Assembly (NCBI RefSeq): GCF_017916325.1
Contig: NC_090149.1
Coordinates: forward strand, 264,501-328,500
Source of the DNA: Leishmania martiniquensis
Lineage: Eukaryota; Euglenozoa; Kinetoplastea; Trypanosomatida; Trypanosomatidae
Reading direction: 5' to 3'
Length of the DNA stretch: 64,000 bases
A model generated the notes under the pieces. That model was not told the origin of the DNA and searched no databases. It saw nothing but the letters and a program-made list of their open reading frames with translations. This document shows positions 1 through 10,075 of the stretch, in pieces. The translations under genes were made by a program, and so were the position numbers. Positions within the stretch are counted from its first letter, which is position 1; the number at the start of each line of letters is the position of its first letter.

Positions 1-480
1 AACACCCCTGACACCCCCTCCACACACACACACACAATCGCCGCATACGCCGGCATGCAGAACCGAATTAAAGCGCACCTCCAACGAAGAGCTATGGAGA
101 GACGTCAGCGACCACAGAACAGACGCGCACAGAGAGAGTGTGAGGAGAGTGGCAGTGGTGGCGGTGGCGGTGGTGGTGATGGGGGCGGGGCGGGGAAGAA
201 ATCGAGCGAGCCCAACGAGATCAAGTTCGCAAAGAATAGAACTGGAAGACACACACAAATATTCGGTGCCGTGCGCGTGCGTGTGCGGCGAGCGCCAGGC
301 AGCAGAGGCCGCAGGCAGGGACCAGCGAGAGAGAGGGAGAAAGAGAGAGAGCGGCGCCCAAGTCGGGGTGCCCACACCGGTGAGCGCCGACGTCACACGC
401 TCTTGTAGTGGTGTGCGTGCACACGCGTGCTCTGGGCCGGTCGCGCCCCCTCCCCCAGCTGCTCGGTGCTCTCGATTGCG
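1..480. other. 3' flank of ELO-A, no gene seen
   Basis: This stretch lies downstream of the ELO-A stop codon and should hold its 3' UTR and the start of the next intergenic region. It has a short (CA)n run near 21-36, a GGTGGC-like run near 150-195 and a purine-rich run near 325-355. From 203 onward it is part of the 950-bp block shared with the 3' flank of ELO-B. ORFs of about 90-117 codons occur on both strands, but they are Arg/Gly or Pro low complexity and are not supported as genes. Confidence 0.7.
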
Positions 481-1152
481 TTAGGCTCCCTTCTTGGCGG
501 CCGCCGCTCGCTTGACTTCCTCAGCGGTGCGCACGCGCACCAGGCTGTGCTCGTGCACGCGCTTGTCCAGGTACAGCTCCTTGAACAACACCGCGAACAG
601 CACGCAGTAGCTGCCGTACATGAGCATGCCCATGCGCATGTTTGTCGGGTCGCTGTCGCAGCCCCAGAAGTGGTCAGACATGTCGTACGGCGGCACCCGC
701 GACGCCATCGCGCCGGTCGTCACGACGCTCTTCGCGTGGTAGTAAACGTAGTAGGCGTTGCTGAGCACCACGTCGAAGCACTTGAAGAAGAGCGTGTTGC
801 TGTACTCAGGGCCCAGCCAGTACTGGAGGTACGTGTACACGGTGATGTACATTCCAATGAACATCTGCAGCACCTGCAGCAGCGTGATGACCGGCGCGAA
901 GGGGCGGATCGACTTGCGTAGCCCCATCATGACGAGGAAGTAGTAGAAGTACATGATGGAGTGCACGAAGTAGTTCATCGCGCAGAAGAAGATGCCGCTC
1001 GGCATTGGCATGTACGACGACAGCCACACGTACAAAGCAGTGACGATGTGGTGGTACCAGTGCAGGAAGGAGACAGGCTTGCGCTGCAGCACCAGGAAGA
1101 GGGTGTCGAGCAGCTCGGGTGTCTTCAGATAGGCAAACATCGCAATGGCAAA
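203..1152. repeat. 950-bp direct repeat, copy 1 (ELO-A)
   Basis: This block matches 3009-3958 at a constant offset of 2806 bp, with no difference seen by eye or in the conceptual translations. It covers the last 223 codons of ELO-A plus about 280 bp of 3' flank. Identity stops sharply at 1152/3958 in the middle of the reading frame, after which the two genes are related but clearly diverged. That pattern fits recent gene conversion or unequal exchange between tandem paralogues. Confidence 0.95.
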
Positions 1153-1626
1153 CGTGCCGGGGCCATCGTAGAATAGGGCGGCATCGTGCCTCTGAATGTC
1201 AGCCGGCGTGCGCTCCCACTTGAAGACGACGCCGCGCTTCGAGAGCTGCTGCCGGCGCGCGTAAACAAGGGCTGCACGACGCGAGACAAAGTTGTCGTCA
1301 CGACCGTCTGCGCCAGGAAGCTCGCACAAGGCGTTGTGGGGAGTGCGCATGCGCAGCAGGTACGGAATGTGCGCGGCGACGTGGAAGGTGCCGTAGACGG
1401 AGACGACGGAAAGAAGCAGATTCCACGCGGCCACGAGGTAGCGGATAGGCAGCCGAATGCTGTGCCGCTCGACGTAGTCCGGCAGGTAGAAGACTACGAG
1501 AAGAAAGAGAAGCGTCGCATACACCGGGTAGTCGGGGTACCGGTCGAGGAAGTCGCGGCCGTGCTCCGACTTGAAGTTGTTGGCGTAGTAGTTCGCCGAC
1601 TCCCACAAGCCGCGAAGTGCCCCCAT
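481..1626 (-). CDS. Fatty acid elongase, ELO family (copy A)
   Basis: This is a 3-ketoacyl-CoA synthase-type ELO elongase. Family members condense malonyl-CoA with an acyl-CoA in the ER membrane, the first step of chain elongation. The 381-residue product has several hydrophobic segments, the catalytic histidine box HWYHH near residue 188, and the family pattern KTPELLDTLF ahead of it; NYFVHSIMYFYYF follows. I chose the Met of MGALRGLWESANYY. An in-frame Met 32 codons upstream gives a low-complexity leader unlike an elongase. The last 223 residues are identical to ELO-B, while residues 1-158 are only distantly similar, so the gene looks like a mosaic. A pyrimidine tract ending in AG lies about 210 bases upstream. 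Substrate chain length cannot be read from the sequence. It is the last gene of the unit in this window. Confidence 0.95.
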   Translation of the reverse strand: MGALRGLWESANYYANNFKSEHGRDFLDRYPDYPVYATLLFLLVVFYLPDYVERHSIRLPIRYLVAAWNLLLSVVSVYGTFHVAAHIPYLLRMRTPHNALCELPGADGRDDNFVSRRAALVYARRQQLSKRGVVFKWERTPADIQRHDAALFYDGPGTFAIAMFAYLKTPELLDTLFLVLQRKPVSFLHWYHHIVTALYVWLSSYMPMPSGIFFCAMNYFVHSIMYFYYFLVMMGLRKSIRPFAPVITLLQVLQMFIGMYITVYTYLQYWLGPEYSNTLFFKCFDVVLSNAYYVYYHAKSVVTTGAMASRVPPYDMSDHFWGCDSDPTNMRMGMLMYGSYCVLFAVLFKELYLDKRVHEHSLVRVRTAEEVKRAAAAKKGA

Positions 1627-3286
1627 AGCGACCAATGGGAAGCAGCGCGCGTCCGTGGACGTAGGAGAGCTCTGGCGCTGGGGGAGGGCTGCGTGCTCGC
1701 ACTCGAGTCCAGCAGACGCCAAGGCTTCTGCGACGCAGTGGTGCTACTGAATCGATGCGCGCAGACTCACGAATAATCCAAACGATGACGAGGGTGAAGT
1801 CTTCGGGAACGACGCAGAGAGAATGTTGCACTGTCTCTGAAGATGGAGAGAGCGGAGGGGGCAGGTGATGTGCGGCGCTGTCACGCGACGAGCAAAGGAG
1901 AAGGGCCGTGTGCGTTAATTCACGTCCTGCGGACTATGAAGAGGACCTGAACGGCCAACAGGTAAGAGGGAGCCACAGAAGAAATGGCGGCGATGCACCG
2001 ATGCAGAAAAAGATGGAGAGAGAGAGGGAGAAGGAGAGGGGGGAGAGAGGGATGTCCTTACCTGCTTTGTGGTGGCACAACATCACAGCCGCCCAAACAG
2101 AGAAGTGAGTGACCTGGGACGGACTCCCTCACCCTTTCTTTCTCACCGTCCCTCGGCGCTGGCCGGCCGCCAATTGCGTGAACGAGTGTGATGGGACAGC
2201 GCCGACACTGCCCGTTCTCACTCTCTGCAAGAGCGGTGCCGGGATGCCATGTCGTGGCATACCGCGACGTCTTCTGCGCGGTATCGTTATGCCGAAGCGC
2301 GACTTCTTGCGGATGCCGTCAGGATCGTTTCTGTGGTGCCTGCGATGTCGCACCATTGCCTTCACGTCTGTCGTTAAAAGGACATCAGAGACGGTACAGA
2401 AGGCGCCGCCGTCCCCAAGGGCTACCATAAATGCACACACACACAGACACACACGTGCAAAGGAAGGGCCGCCCCTCCCTTTCATCGCCCATCCACCTGC
2501 GAAACAACGGCAGGCCCGAGGGTGAAGGAAATACGGCCGATTATCTGACCACAACGCGCGTACGAAAAACACACAGAGCAGCACTGATGCACGCGATGAG
2601 TCTGAGAGACGGCAGAAGAGCACACGCAACAAGTAAAGAAAGGGTGAGAGGTCTCGCTTGCGTGCGTGTCGCACCAGCTGCCAGCGTGACTTCAAGCTCA
2701 GATGCTCTCAGTGGGGCGTGCGCGATGAGAGGAAAAAGAAAGGCGGGCAATGCGAGGCCCGCAGGACGAGAGAAACAGGACAGAACACGTCGGCGCGTGC
2801 GCGGGCGCAGAGGAAGCGCCGGCCGTCATGAAAGCAAACGGCTGGTCGACTTTAGAGAGATGACGGCTCAGCGCGGTGCCCACAACGACCTCGAGGGCTC
2901 AACGGTGCACCCATTCCACCACTTGGCAAAGGAGTTGAAGCAGCAGGAAGCAGAGGGTAAGGCAGGCACCAAACCAAAAAAAAGGAGACATATACCGGCA
3001 TGCACAACCGAGCGAGCCCAACGAGATCAAGTTCGCAAAGAATAGAACTGGAAGACACACACAAATATTCGGTGCCGTGCGCGTGCGTGTGCGGCGAGCG
3101 CCAGGCAGCAGAGGCCGCAGGCAGGGACCAGCGAGAGAGAGGGAGAAAGAGAGAGAGCGGCGCCCAAGTCGGGGTGCCCACACCGGTGAGCGCCGACGTC
3201 ACACGCTCTTGTAGTGGTGTGCGTGCACACGCGTGCTCTGGGCCGGTCGCGCCCCCTCCCCCAGCTGCTCGGTGCTCTCGATTGCG
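1627..3286. other. Intergenic region between ELO-B and ELO-A
   Basis: On the coding strand this holds the ELO-B 3' UTR and the ELO-A 5' UTR. Purine-rich tracts at about 1839-1862 and 2007-2055 become pyrimidine tracts on the minus strand and suit trans-splicing. A short (CA)n run lies near 2432-2450. The right end, 3009-3286, belongs to the shared repeat. A plus-strand ORF of 204 codons at 2431-3045 is Arg/His-rich low complexity and is not supported. Confidence 0.7.
1837..1838 (-). promoter_or_regulatory. Candidate spliced-leader acceptor AG for ELO-A
   Basis: Reading the minus strand, a pyrimidine-rich stretch (about 1862 down to 1839, ending ccatcttc) is followed at once by AG. This would give a 5' UTR of about 210 bases. 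A longer pyrimidine tract at 2007-2055 lacks a nearby AG but could also be used. The call is inferred from kinetoplastid splice-site rules only. Confidence 0.35.
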
Positions 3287-3958
3287 TTAGGCTCCCTTCT
3301 TGGCGGCCGCCGCTCGCTTGACTTCCTCAGCGGTGCGCACGCGCACCAGGCTGTGCTCGTGCACGCGCTTGTCCAGGTACAGCTCCTTGAACAACACCGC
3401 GAACAGCACGCAGTAGCTGCCGTACATGAGCATGCCCATGCGCATGTTTGTCGGGTCGCTGTCGCAGCCCCAGAAGTGGTCAGACATGTCGTACGGCGGC
3501 ACCCGCGACGCCATCGCGCCGGTCGTCACGACGCTCTTCGCGTGGTAGTAAACGTAGTAGGCGTTGCTGAGCACCACGTCGAAGCACTTGAAGAAGAGCG
3601 TGTTGCTGTACTCAGGGCCCAGCCAGTACTGGAGGTACGTGTACACGGTGATGTACATTCCAATGAACATCTGCAGCACCTGCAGCAGCGTGATGACCGG
3701 CGCGAAGGGGCGGATCGACTTGCGTAGCCCCATCATGACGAGGAAGTAGTAGAAGTACATGATGGAGTGCACGAAGTAGTTCATCGCGCAGAAGAAGATG
3801 CCGCTCGGCATTGGCATGTACGACGACAGCCACACGTACAAAGCAGTGACGATGTGGTGGTACCAGTGCAGGAAGGAGACAGGCTTGCGCTGCAGCACCA
3901 GGAAGAGGGTGTCGAGCAGCTCGGGTGTCTTCAGATAGGCAAACATCGCAATGGCAAA
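3009..3958. repeat. 950-bp direct repeat, copy 2 (ELO-B)
   Basis: This is the second copy of the block at 203-1152. It covers the last 223 codons of ELO-B and its 3' flank. Left of 3009 a weaker match continues (ccggcatgca then aaccga near 2995-3011, against 50-66), but copy 1 carries 139 extra bases there (67-205). The homologous unit is therefore larger than the perfect block. Confidence 0.95.
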
Positions 3959-4447
3959 GGCACTCGGTCCATCGTATGCATTGTTCAGAAGCTGGTACGT
4001 GTACGTGCTGATGTGGGGGTTGTGCTTATGGATGTTGCGTGGGTCGAAGGCGCCATCCGGGCTGGGGTCGTAGTAGTGGTTTCGGATCGACTTGAGGCCG
4101 ATGCTCTCTGAAGGACGCGCCGACGGTTGCGCGCAGCACGTCTTGTGGAAGCCCTTCTCGACAAAGACTGCCTTGCAGAGAGTCTGCACGCAGTAGTAGG
4201 AGCCCAACACCGATACAAGTGACAGGGCAAGGTTCCAGAGGGCGACGAGGGGCGTTATGTTAAAGGTCCACCCGTGTCTCTCCATCAGCCCTGGCAGAAA
4301 AAAGATAGCGACGAGGTATAGGAGGATGGTGTAGCACGGGTAGTCGGGTGCCGCGTCGAGGAGGTTGCGCGCGGAGCTGCCCTTGAAGTTGGCTGGGGTG
4401 CGGATCCACTCCATGGCCCACTCGGTAAAGGACGCGAAGTGAGACAT
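3287..4447 (-). CDS. Fatty acid elongase, ELO family (copy B)
   Basis: This ELO-type elongase has 386 residues from the Met of MSHFASFTEWAMEWIRTP. The upstream in-frame extension to 5017 is Pro/Ser/His/Thr low complexity typical of untranslated DNA, so I exclude it. The histidine box HWYHH is near residue 193. Residues 164-386 are identical to ELO-A residues 159-381. The N-terminal 163 residues differ in sequence but keep the ELO plan: a short amphipathic start, then hydrophobic segments (LLYLVAIFFLPGL, LVALWNLALSLVSVLGSYY). A segment of about 45 residues before the shared part, with RNHYYDPSPDGAFDPRN, has no counterpart in ELO-C. It probably acts in the ER elongation complex with a ketoacyl-CoA reductase, dehydratase and enoyl reductase. 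If the N-terminal half affects chain-length choice, A and B may differ in substrate despite an identical catalytic half. Confidence 0.95.
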   Translation of the reverse strand: MSHFASFTEWAMEWIRTPANFKGSSARNLLDAAPDYPCYTILLYLVAIFFLPGLMERHGWTFNITPLVALWNLALSLVSVLGSYYCVQTLCKAVFVEKGFHKTCCAQPSARPSESIGLKSIRNHYYDPSPDGAFDPRNIHKHNPHISTYTYQLLNNAYDGPSAFAIAMFAYLKTPELLDTLFLVLQRKPVSFLHWYHHIVTALYVWLSSYMPMPSGIFFCAMNYFVHSIMYFYYFLVMMGLRKSIRPFAPVITLLQVLQMFIGMYITVYTYLQYWLGPEYSNTLFFKCFDVVLSNAYYVYYHAKSVVTTGAMASRVPPYDMSDHFWGCDSDPTNMRMGMLMYGSYCVLFAVLFKELYLDKRVHEHSLVRVRTAEEVKRAAAAKKGA

Positions 4448-4527
4448 AGGGAAAGTTGTTCTCGGCGGTGGCGATATGCGCCACTTCTTCCTCTCCGTGT
4501 GTGTGTGTGTGCGTGTGTGTGTGTGCA

Positions 4528-4529
4528 CT
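4528..4529 (-). promoter_or_regulatory. Candidate spliced-leader acceptor AG for ELO-B
   Basis: On the minus strand a long pyrimidine-rich run (about 4620 down to 4561) is followed, with no earlier AG in between, by cgacag at 4528. That would give a 5' UTR of about 80 bases ending at the ATG at 4447. The (CA)n run would lie inside this leader. Inferred only. Confidence 0.3.
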
Positions 4530-7500
4530 GTCGTGTGACGGGGTGCCGGCATGATAGGAACAGTGAGCGAGGGCAAAAGAGGAGGAGGATGGGGTAAAGA
4601 GGGGGGAAGGGGGACGGAAAAACAACAAAAAGGGATATGAGGGAAACGGAGGCTCATCCAATGGTGCTGAAAGTGAGGGGTGGGGGGAGGGCGTAAGTGC
4701 ACGTGCGCCAGGAAAGCCGTGCGCGACAGTGCCGCAGAGAGCGACCGGACACACACCAGCAGATACGCAAGAGTCAACGCAAGACATACACACAGAGAGA
4801 GGGGAGGTGGGAAAGGAGGGAGGGGTGGGGGGGCGGTGCGCGGAAAGAGAGAGAGCTGTGCTGGCGTGGGGAGGGAGCAGTGATGGCGAACACGCGAAGG
4901 AGGGAAAAGGGGTGAAGAGGCCTTGGCGGTGGCGAGTCCGGCGAAACGAATACGAAGCAGAACCGCAGGGCGACGCGAGCGGCGTCCCGACGAAAAGGGG
5001 AACACACACACACACAACGGTTAAACGAAAGGATGCGAGGGGGGGGAAAGAAAAGAGCAGTGGAAGACAACGCGAGCAGCCGCAACGGAGGAGAAGAGTT
5101 CCACGCACAGCCCCTCCCCCCCACACACGCAAAAAAAAAGGGAGCGCCTAGCTGCGGAAAAAAAAATGTGTCGCTCCTCAGCGGCCGCGCCGAGAAGAGA
5201 GAGGGAAAGTGACGCTCTCTCGTCTTGTTGACTTTGTTCGCACCGCGTATACGTGGCAGTGAGGAGGTGCGCTTGTGTAATGGTGTCGGGATGGGGGAGG
5301 GGGGCCCTCCCGTGACGGCAAAGGGGCGTGCTGATGCAGTTCATGGCGCCACGGAGGTGGAGAGCGAGGGAGGTCAGGTAACGAATGCGATGAGGAGAGC
5401 ACAGAGGAGGCGATAAGCGCGCGCATGCAGACGTACGGCAACACCCAGTGATGACCATCTATACACAGAGCGAGAGGGGTTGGATGGCGCGGTCGCTCCT
5501 CTCCTTCTTCAGCCTAAACTTTTGAGACCCAAGGGGGAGGGAGAGGCTTAGGGCCCGCCGTGCGGCAAGGGGAACAGTGACGCTTCCCCCCCCATGTGGT
5601 CGTTGCGTTTCGCCCCTTTGCGGTGCCAACACAGACATGCGCTGCTGTCTTCGAGGCGGCATCGACTAGAATTCACATCCACACCCACACGCAGCCCCCC
5701 CTTTTTATTGTTTTTTTTTCGCGATGATGAGCACCATTGGGCCTTTTCTTTCTTTTGATTGCTCCTGAGAGATGTGTCTGCCGCGTCGTGTCCACGCGCG
5801 TTCACATCACTCAGACAGGCATACATCAAACAAACATTTATGTTTACTGCGTCTCCTCTTCGCGAACTGCTCCTGCGCGTTCTCTGGCCTCATCGCCACA
5901 GGACACACAGTGCCCGTCACTGCCAGCAGTGCTGAGTGAGGCTATCGCCCTTAGCGGAGGGAGAGGTGAGCGGAGCTCACGGAAAGCGTGGTGGTGGTAG
6001 GGGTTCAAGTTCACGTGCACCGTGCTCGAAGAGAGAGAGAACAACAACAGCAAAACAAAGGACCGTAGGGAGGCAGTTCTACAAGCGGCCACCTTGTCCA
6101 TCAGAAGATTCTAATGTCACCACCACCACCATAGCCAACAGAAACCAGCAAAGAGGGCGAAAACATGAAAACGTGGGAAGGGGGAGTGGAGGGCGTTCAA
6201 AGAGGGGGGTAAAGGCGGCATCTGGTGCAGGAGGCAGTACGGCGCTGTATGGCGTGGGTGAGAGAGCCCTTTGCGCGCTTGCTATTTTCTGCATATCTCC
6301 TATCGGCGTCCACGAGAACCGCAGCGCCGTCCACCGACGGCCCCCTCCCCACACGCATCCCCCGCATTCCGAGGCGAATTCACCATCTTCGAGATGGCCA
6401 TCGCCATCACTTACGGGCACACAATGGGGAGGGAGGGAAGGAAAGGGGTGTAACACATAATTTGGGACGAACAAAAGTGCGCGCGCGCGTGTGTATGGGG
6501 AAGGGGCGGGGGAGCGTAAAAGTGATAAGGCACTTGAGGGAGAGACGGCACAACAAAGATAGCCCACCCCCTCTCTCCTCCTCATACAGGCAGCTACTCA
6601 CCGACGCACGCTTAGGCACATACACGCATAAATATAGATACACGTACGCACGCCTTGTGCTGATAAAACGACAGAAAGGGCACGAAAAAAAAGAAAGGTG
6701 ACCCCGGTGCGACAGCACGCACAACACAAGCACAGCGGAAGCGGAAAAGTGAGAGGAGGGAAAGCGGCAGCAAAAGAGGCGAACAGTAGCCGAGAGAGGC
6801 GGTCCAGACACCAGCAGCAGGCAGACTGCAAAAACGAAACGGAGGGGGCGCGACGAAGAGGGTGTGGCTGCGCAACGGCACCGCCTTTTCGAGACCACGC
6901 GACAAGATCAGAGAAGATACGCAGGGGAGGGGCACGCCTGAGCGCGCTGGGAACCGCCAACCTGAGACGCAGGCGACCGATCCGAAAGGTAGAGAGAGAG
7001 AGGAGGGGATCTCTTCTCTACGTGAAGAACGCATGCCGTTAAGCTTCTGTCGACTTAGCATGCACGCCTTCTGCTACAATAAGAATGGTGAAAGAGGCCG
7101 ACATGGATGGGTAGAGAGCGGAGTGCGACCGCTCGCCGGTCTATCCATGCCCGGGTCTGTGCGTGTAGCCTCTCTCCTCCCCCTTTCTCCCGCCCGCACC
7201 CATCCCTGCTTCGCGGTGCCGCGTTTCTACCCTCCAGCGCATCTATTCGGCTCCGTGGTGACGGACGGAGACGGCCATCAAGACGCCCAAGCACACATGC
7301 ATACACGCCCAAGAACAGAGGCCTGCAGGCAGCGGGGCCCACGCCATGTTCCTTCAGAAATCCTCAAGGGAGGAGAGTGAGCTGGGGAAAAAAAGGCTAC
7401 GCAAAAGTAGGCAAGCCATGCCACTGTCTCGTCGCACCGGCACGCGGTGTACCTGCAGTCGCCGTCCCCTTTCCCTCGCCTCATAAAATCACCCGATAGC

Positions 7501-8599
7501 GCGAGAGGGATCGATTCCAGTTGAAGTTGCTGCAATCGGGGATACACACTTATACAGGGAGGGCGGGGGGGAGGAGAGGGGATGAGTCGACCCGGACAGC
7601 ACATGCCAACGAGAAAAAAAAGGAGACGAAGAAAATGGACTGAGAGGAAATGCTGTCCACTTGGGTTACTCTTCTTAATCATATACAACGTACAGACACC
7701 TCCCTCCCCCGCCTCATCAGCTTACCCACCAAATAGATTCAATATGGAAGACGGGGGGGGCGCGGGGTGAAGGGGGATAGAGAGCAACTGCTGAGCGGGG
7801 CCTCCCCCTATCCCCGTCACCATCTTATGGCCCGCTGAGAAAGATAAAATTTAAAGTGTTCGCCGTTGGGGGAAAAAAGGGAAGAGGGAGGGGAGGATGA
7901 CTTTTGTATTCCGCACGTGCGGGGCTGCCGCTTATCGTTTCCCTAACGTTCGCCAGGAAAAAATGCATGGCGCACTCGCACTTGTGCCAACGTGTCTCGC
8001 CCTCTTCCCCCCTATGCCTTTAGTCGACCCCCCATTTCGTGTGCTATGCAGGGTCGCGGCCCCGCCCGTCTGCAGAATTAGCGGGTCGCCCTGAGGTATG
8101 GAGCTGCGACCGCTTATGGGAAGTCGAATATCGAAGAACGTATTTCAGCTTGAGTGGCAAGACCGCGTGCGTGCCCTTCACGAAGGACCAAGGGGGCCGA
8201 CGTGCCGTCAGCGCTCCGCTGCTCCCCTTTTTACGGAAAAGGACACGAGTGTCAGACGAAGCACACACACACACACAGTGAGCTGCGCAAAGTTCGGCCG
8301 TGCCGATGATGCGTGCGTCTGATGTCCTCCCTCTCGTTTCCAACGGCTGCTGACGACGACCCTCTGGCCTGCACCTAGGTGAATGCATTACCGCTACCTA
8401 TCATCTCCCGATGTCGCGTCGAGATGGAGGCCCTATTCTGCGGTCGACGCCGGAGGACGCGCCATGCTGTGCGGCTCATCTGCTGCTGCTTGCCATTATC
8501 ATATACACACAGAGAGGTGAGGCCCCCCTCCCCCAACGAGCGCCTTGAGGGCAGACGGTGCGCTAGGAGAACCGATTACGAGCGCGCTGCATCCGCTAC

Positions 8600-9655
8600 T
8601 TTTCCCCGCTGCTCACCGCGCCACACGCATCTTGGCCAAAGGCCTTGCTACCCACCCGCGCACCACCTGCGGAGGGGAGAAGCGGGGGGAGGCTACGCTA
8701 CTCTTTCGTAACTTGCAGGCGTGCGTGGGCTCGCCACGGGGCGGGCTTTGTAGTAGGGAGGGGGCGTAGGACGGCGCCACATGTTCGAGCCGTGAGCCGA
8801 GTGCCCGTGCGGGAGCAGCGCATCGCGTGTGCGAGACCTGAGGCTGCGCACACGCTTCCTCATCCAGTGCCTTTTCACGTCTTGCGGCCATCCGAAACTG
8901 CGCCAGAGCCTCCTTTATTTCTACGCGCCCCCCACACAGTACAGATTGGGTGCGGAGCGGGCAGGCTGCGCCACCTTTGACCGCGACACCCAACTACAGG
9001 GCGGTCCCGCCGCTGGCCACACTGGTGGGCGCATGTGTGTGCTCCGCCAGGCGGTGATCATCACTGGGGGCGAGGTGGCAGGATCGAGGTTGCTGAGCGG
9101 TGTGCGCGTCGAAGTCCAGCAGACTTCGCGGACACCTCTCCCAAGACGGGAGGGGGGAGGGAAGTCCTGAACTATCTCAGCTCGCAGACAGGCTCGTGGA
9201 AACCTTGCTATACGTACAATGGGGACCCCCAAGGCACCGGTGAGAGGCGGGGTGTATCTTTGTACTCAAGATCCACCAGGGCTGTCCGGCGTGAGTGAGA
9301 GATTCCAAACTCGGCGTGAACAATGCGGTGACCATTTTTCCATGGCCAACGATCGCGTTGTATGATTCACTTGCTGCTTCTCCTCAGTGGTGGCGATAGG
9401 GAGTACGAAGCGTATCTCACTGGCCCCCCCACCTTGCAGGAAAAGAGATGAGAGGTGATATTTGCCATAGTTCACCATTCTCACGTACTCGTATAGGGCT
9501 GTATTATGTATGTATATTGCGTGAAACGCAAAGGTGCCCGGGGCCAGCAAAGGAGATGGGGCGTGTCGGCGTGCGCCATCGCTGCCCCTCAGCGACGCGA
9601 CTTGCTTCGCTCCAGGAGCGGGCCGAGGGTGAATATGTAAAAAATAAATAAATAC
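8600..9655. repeat. Candidate degenerate retroposon-like block (SIDER-like), tentative
   Basis: This stretch stands out from its surroundings: it has mixed, non-repetitive sequence without reading frames, and ends at an A-rich run (gtaaaaaataaataaata, about 9635-9653). Leishmania 3' UTRs often carry short degenerate retroposons of roughly this style and position, and this block lies in what should be the ELO-C 3' UTR. I could not align it to a consensus, found no second copy in the window, and cannot give exact ends. Confidence 0.2.
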
Positions 9656-10075
9656 ACGCATACACAGACGACCTCAACAGAGCTCGTCCGGGACGCACAC
9701 CGCTGTGACAATCACCTTCACCACCAGCGCGAGAAAAGAGAGAATAAGGGGGAGGGAGCGTATGCTCCCTCCATGCTCCACTTCACGTGCCACCGCCCCC
9801 CTTCGGGTACGGTGCGTCAGCCCATCTCACTTCCAGCGTGCCTACCTGCATGCATACGTAGGTCTTAGCGTGCCGGTGTGAGCCCTTCACCCCTGCCTTC
9901 CTCCATCTCGGCTCCCTTCACTTGGGGTACTTTTGTCGGCGGAGAGAGGAAGGCAGAGGGGAGGCAACAATCCAAAGAGTAAACGCGAAGCCGACGCAGG
10001 CGAGAGGGCGATGAAGGCGCCCTTCCCCCACCCCCAATCCCCCCTCCCCCTCTCATCCTCCTCGGCACGCATCGC

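Larger units (their letters stand above)
4448..10075. other. Long 5.6-kb gap between ELO-C and ELO-B, no gene found
   Basis: This is twice the length of any other gap here and should contain the ELO-B 5' UTR and the ELO-C 3' UTR. It holds a (GT)n tract at about 4497-4526, homopurine tracts (about 4561-4620 and 4790-4920), and mixed CA/GA-rich sequence to about 7900. From about 7900 to 9660 the sequence is more complex and less repetitive, ending in an A-rich stretch at 9636-9655. No ORF in either strand shows a recognisable domain, and I saw no trace of an elongase histidine box. It may hold degenerate elements or a lost gene. Confidence 0.6.

Noticed and set aside
2431..3045. Plus-strand ORF of 204 codons between ELO genes
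   Set aside because: Arg/His/Lys-rich translation of repeats, wrong strand for the unit, no domain.
4448..5017. N-terminal extension of ELO-B
   Set aside because: 190 residues of Pro/Ser/His/Thr repeat translation; the family start fits MSHFASFTEW and a candidate splice acceptor lies at 4528.
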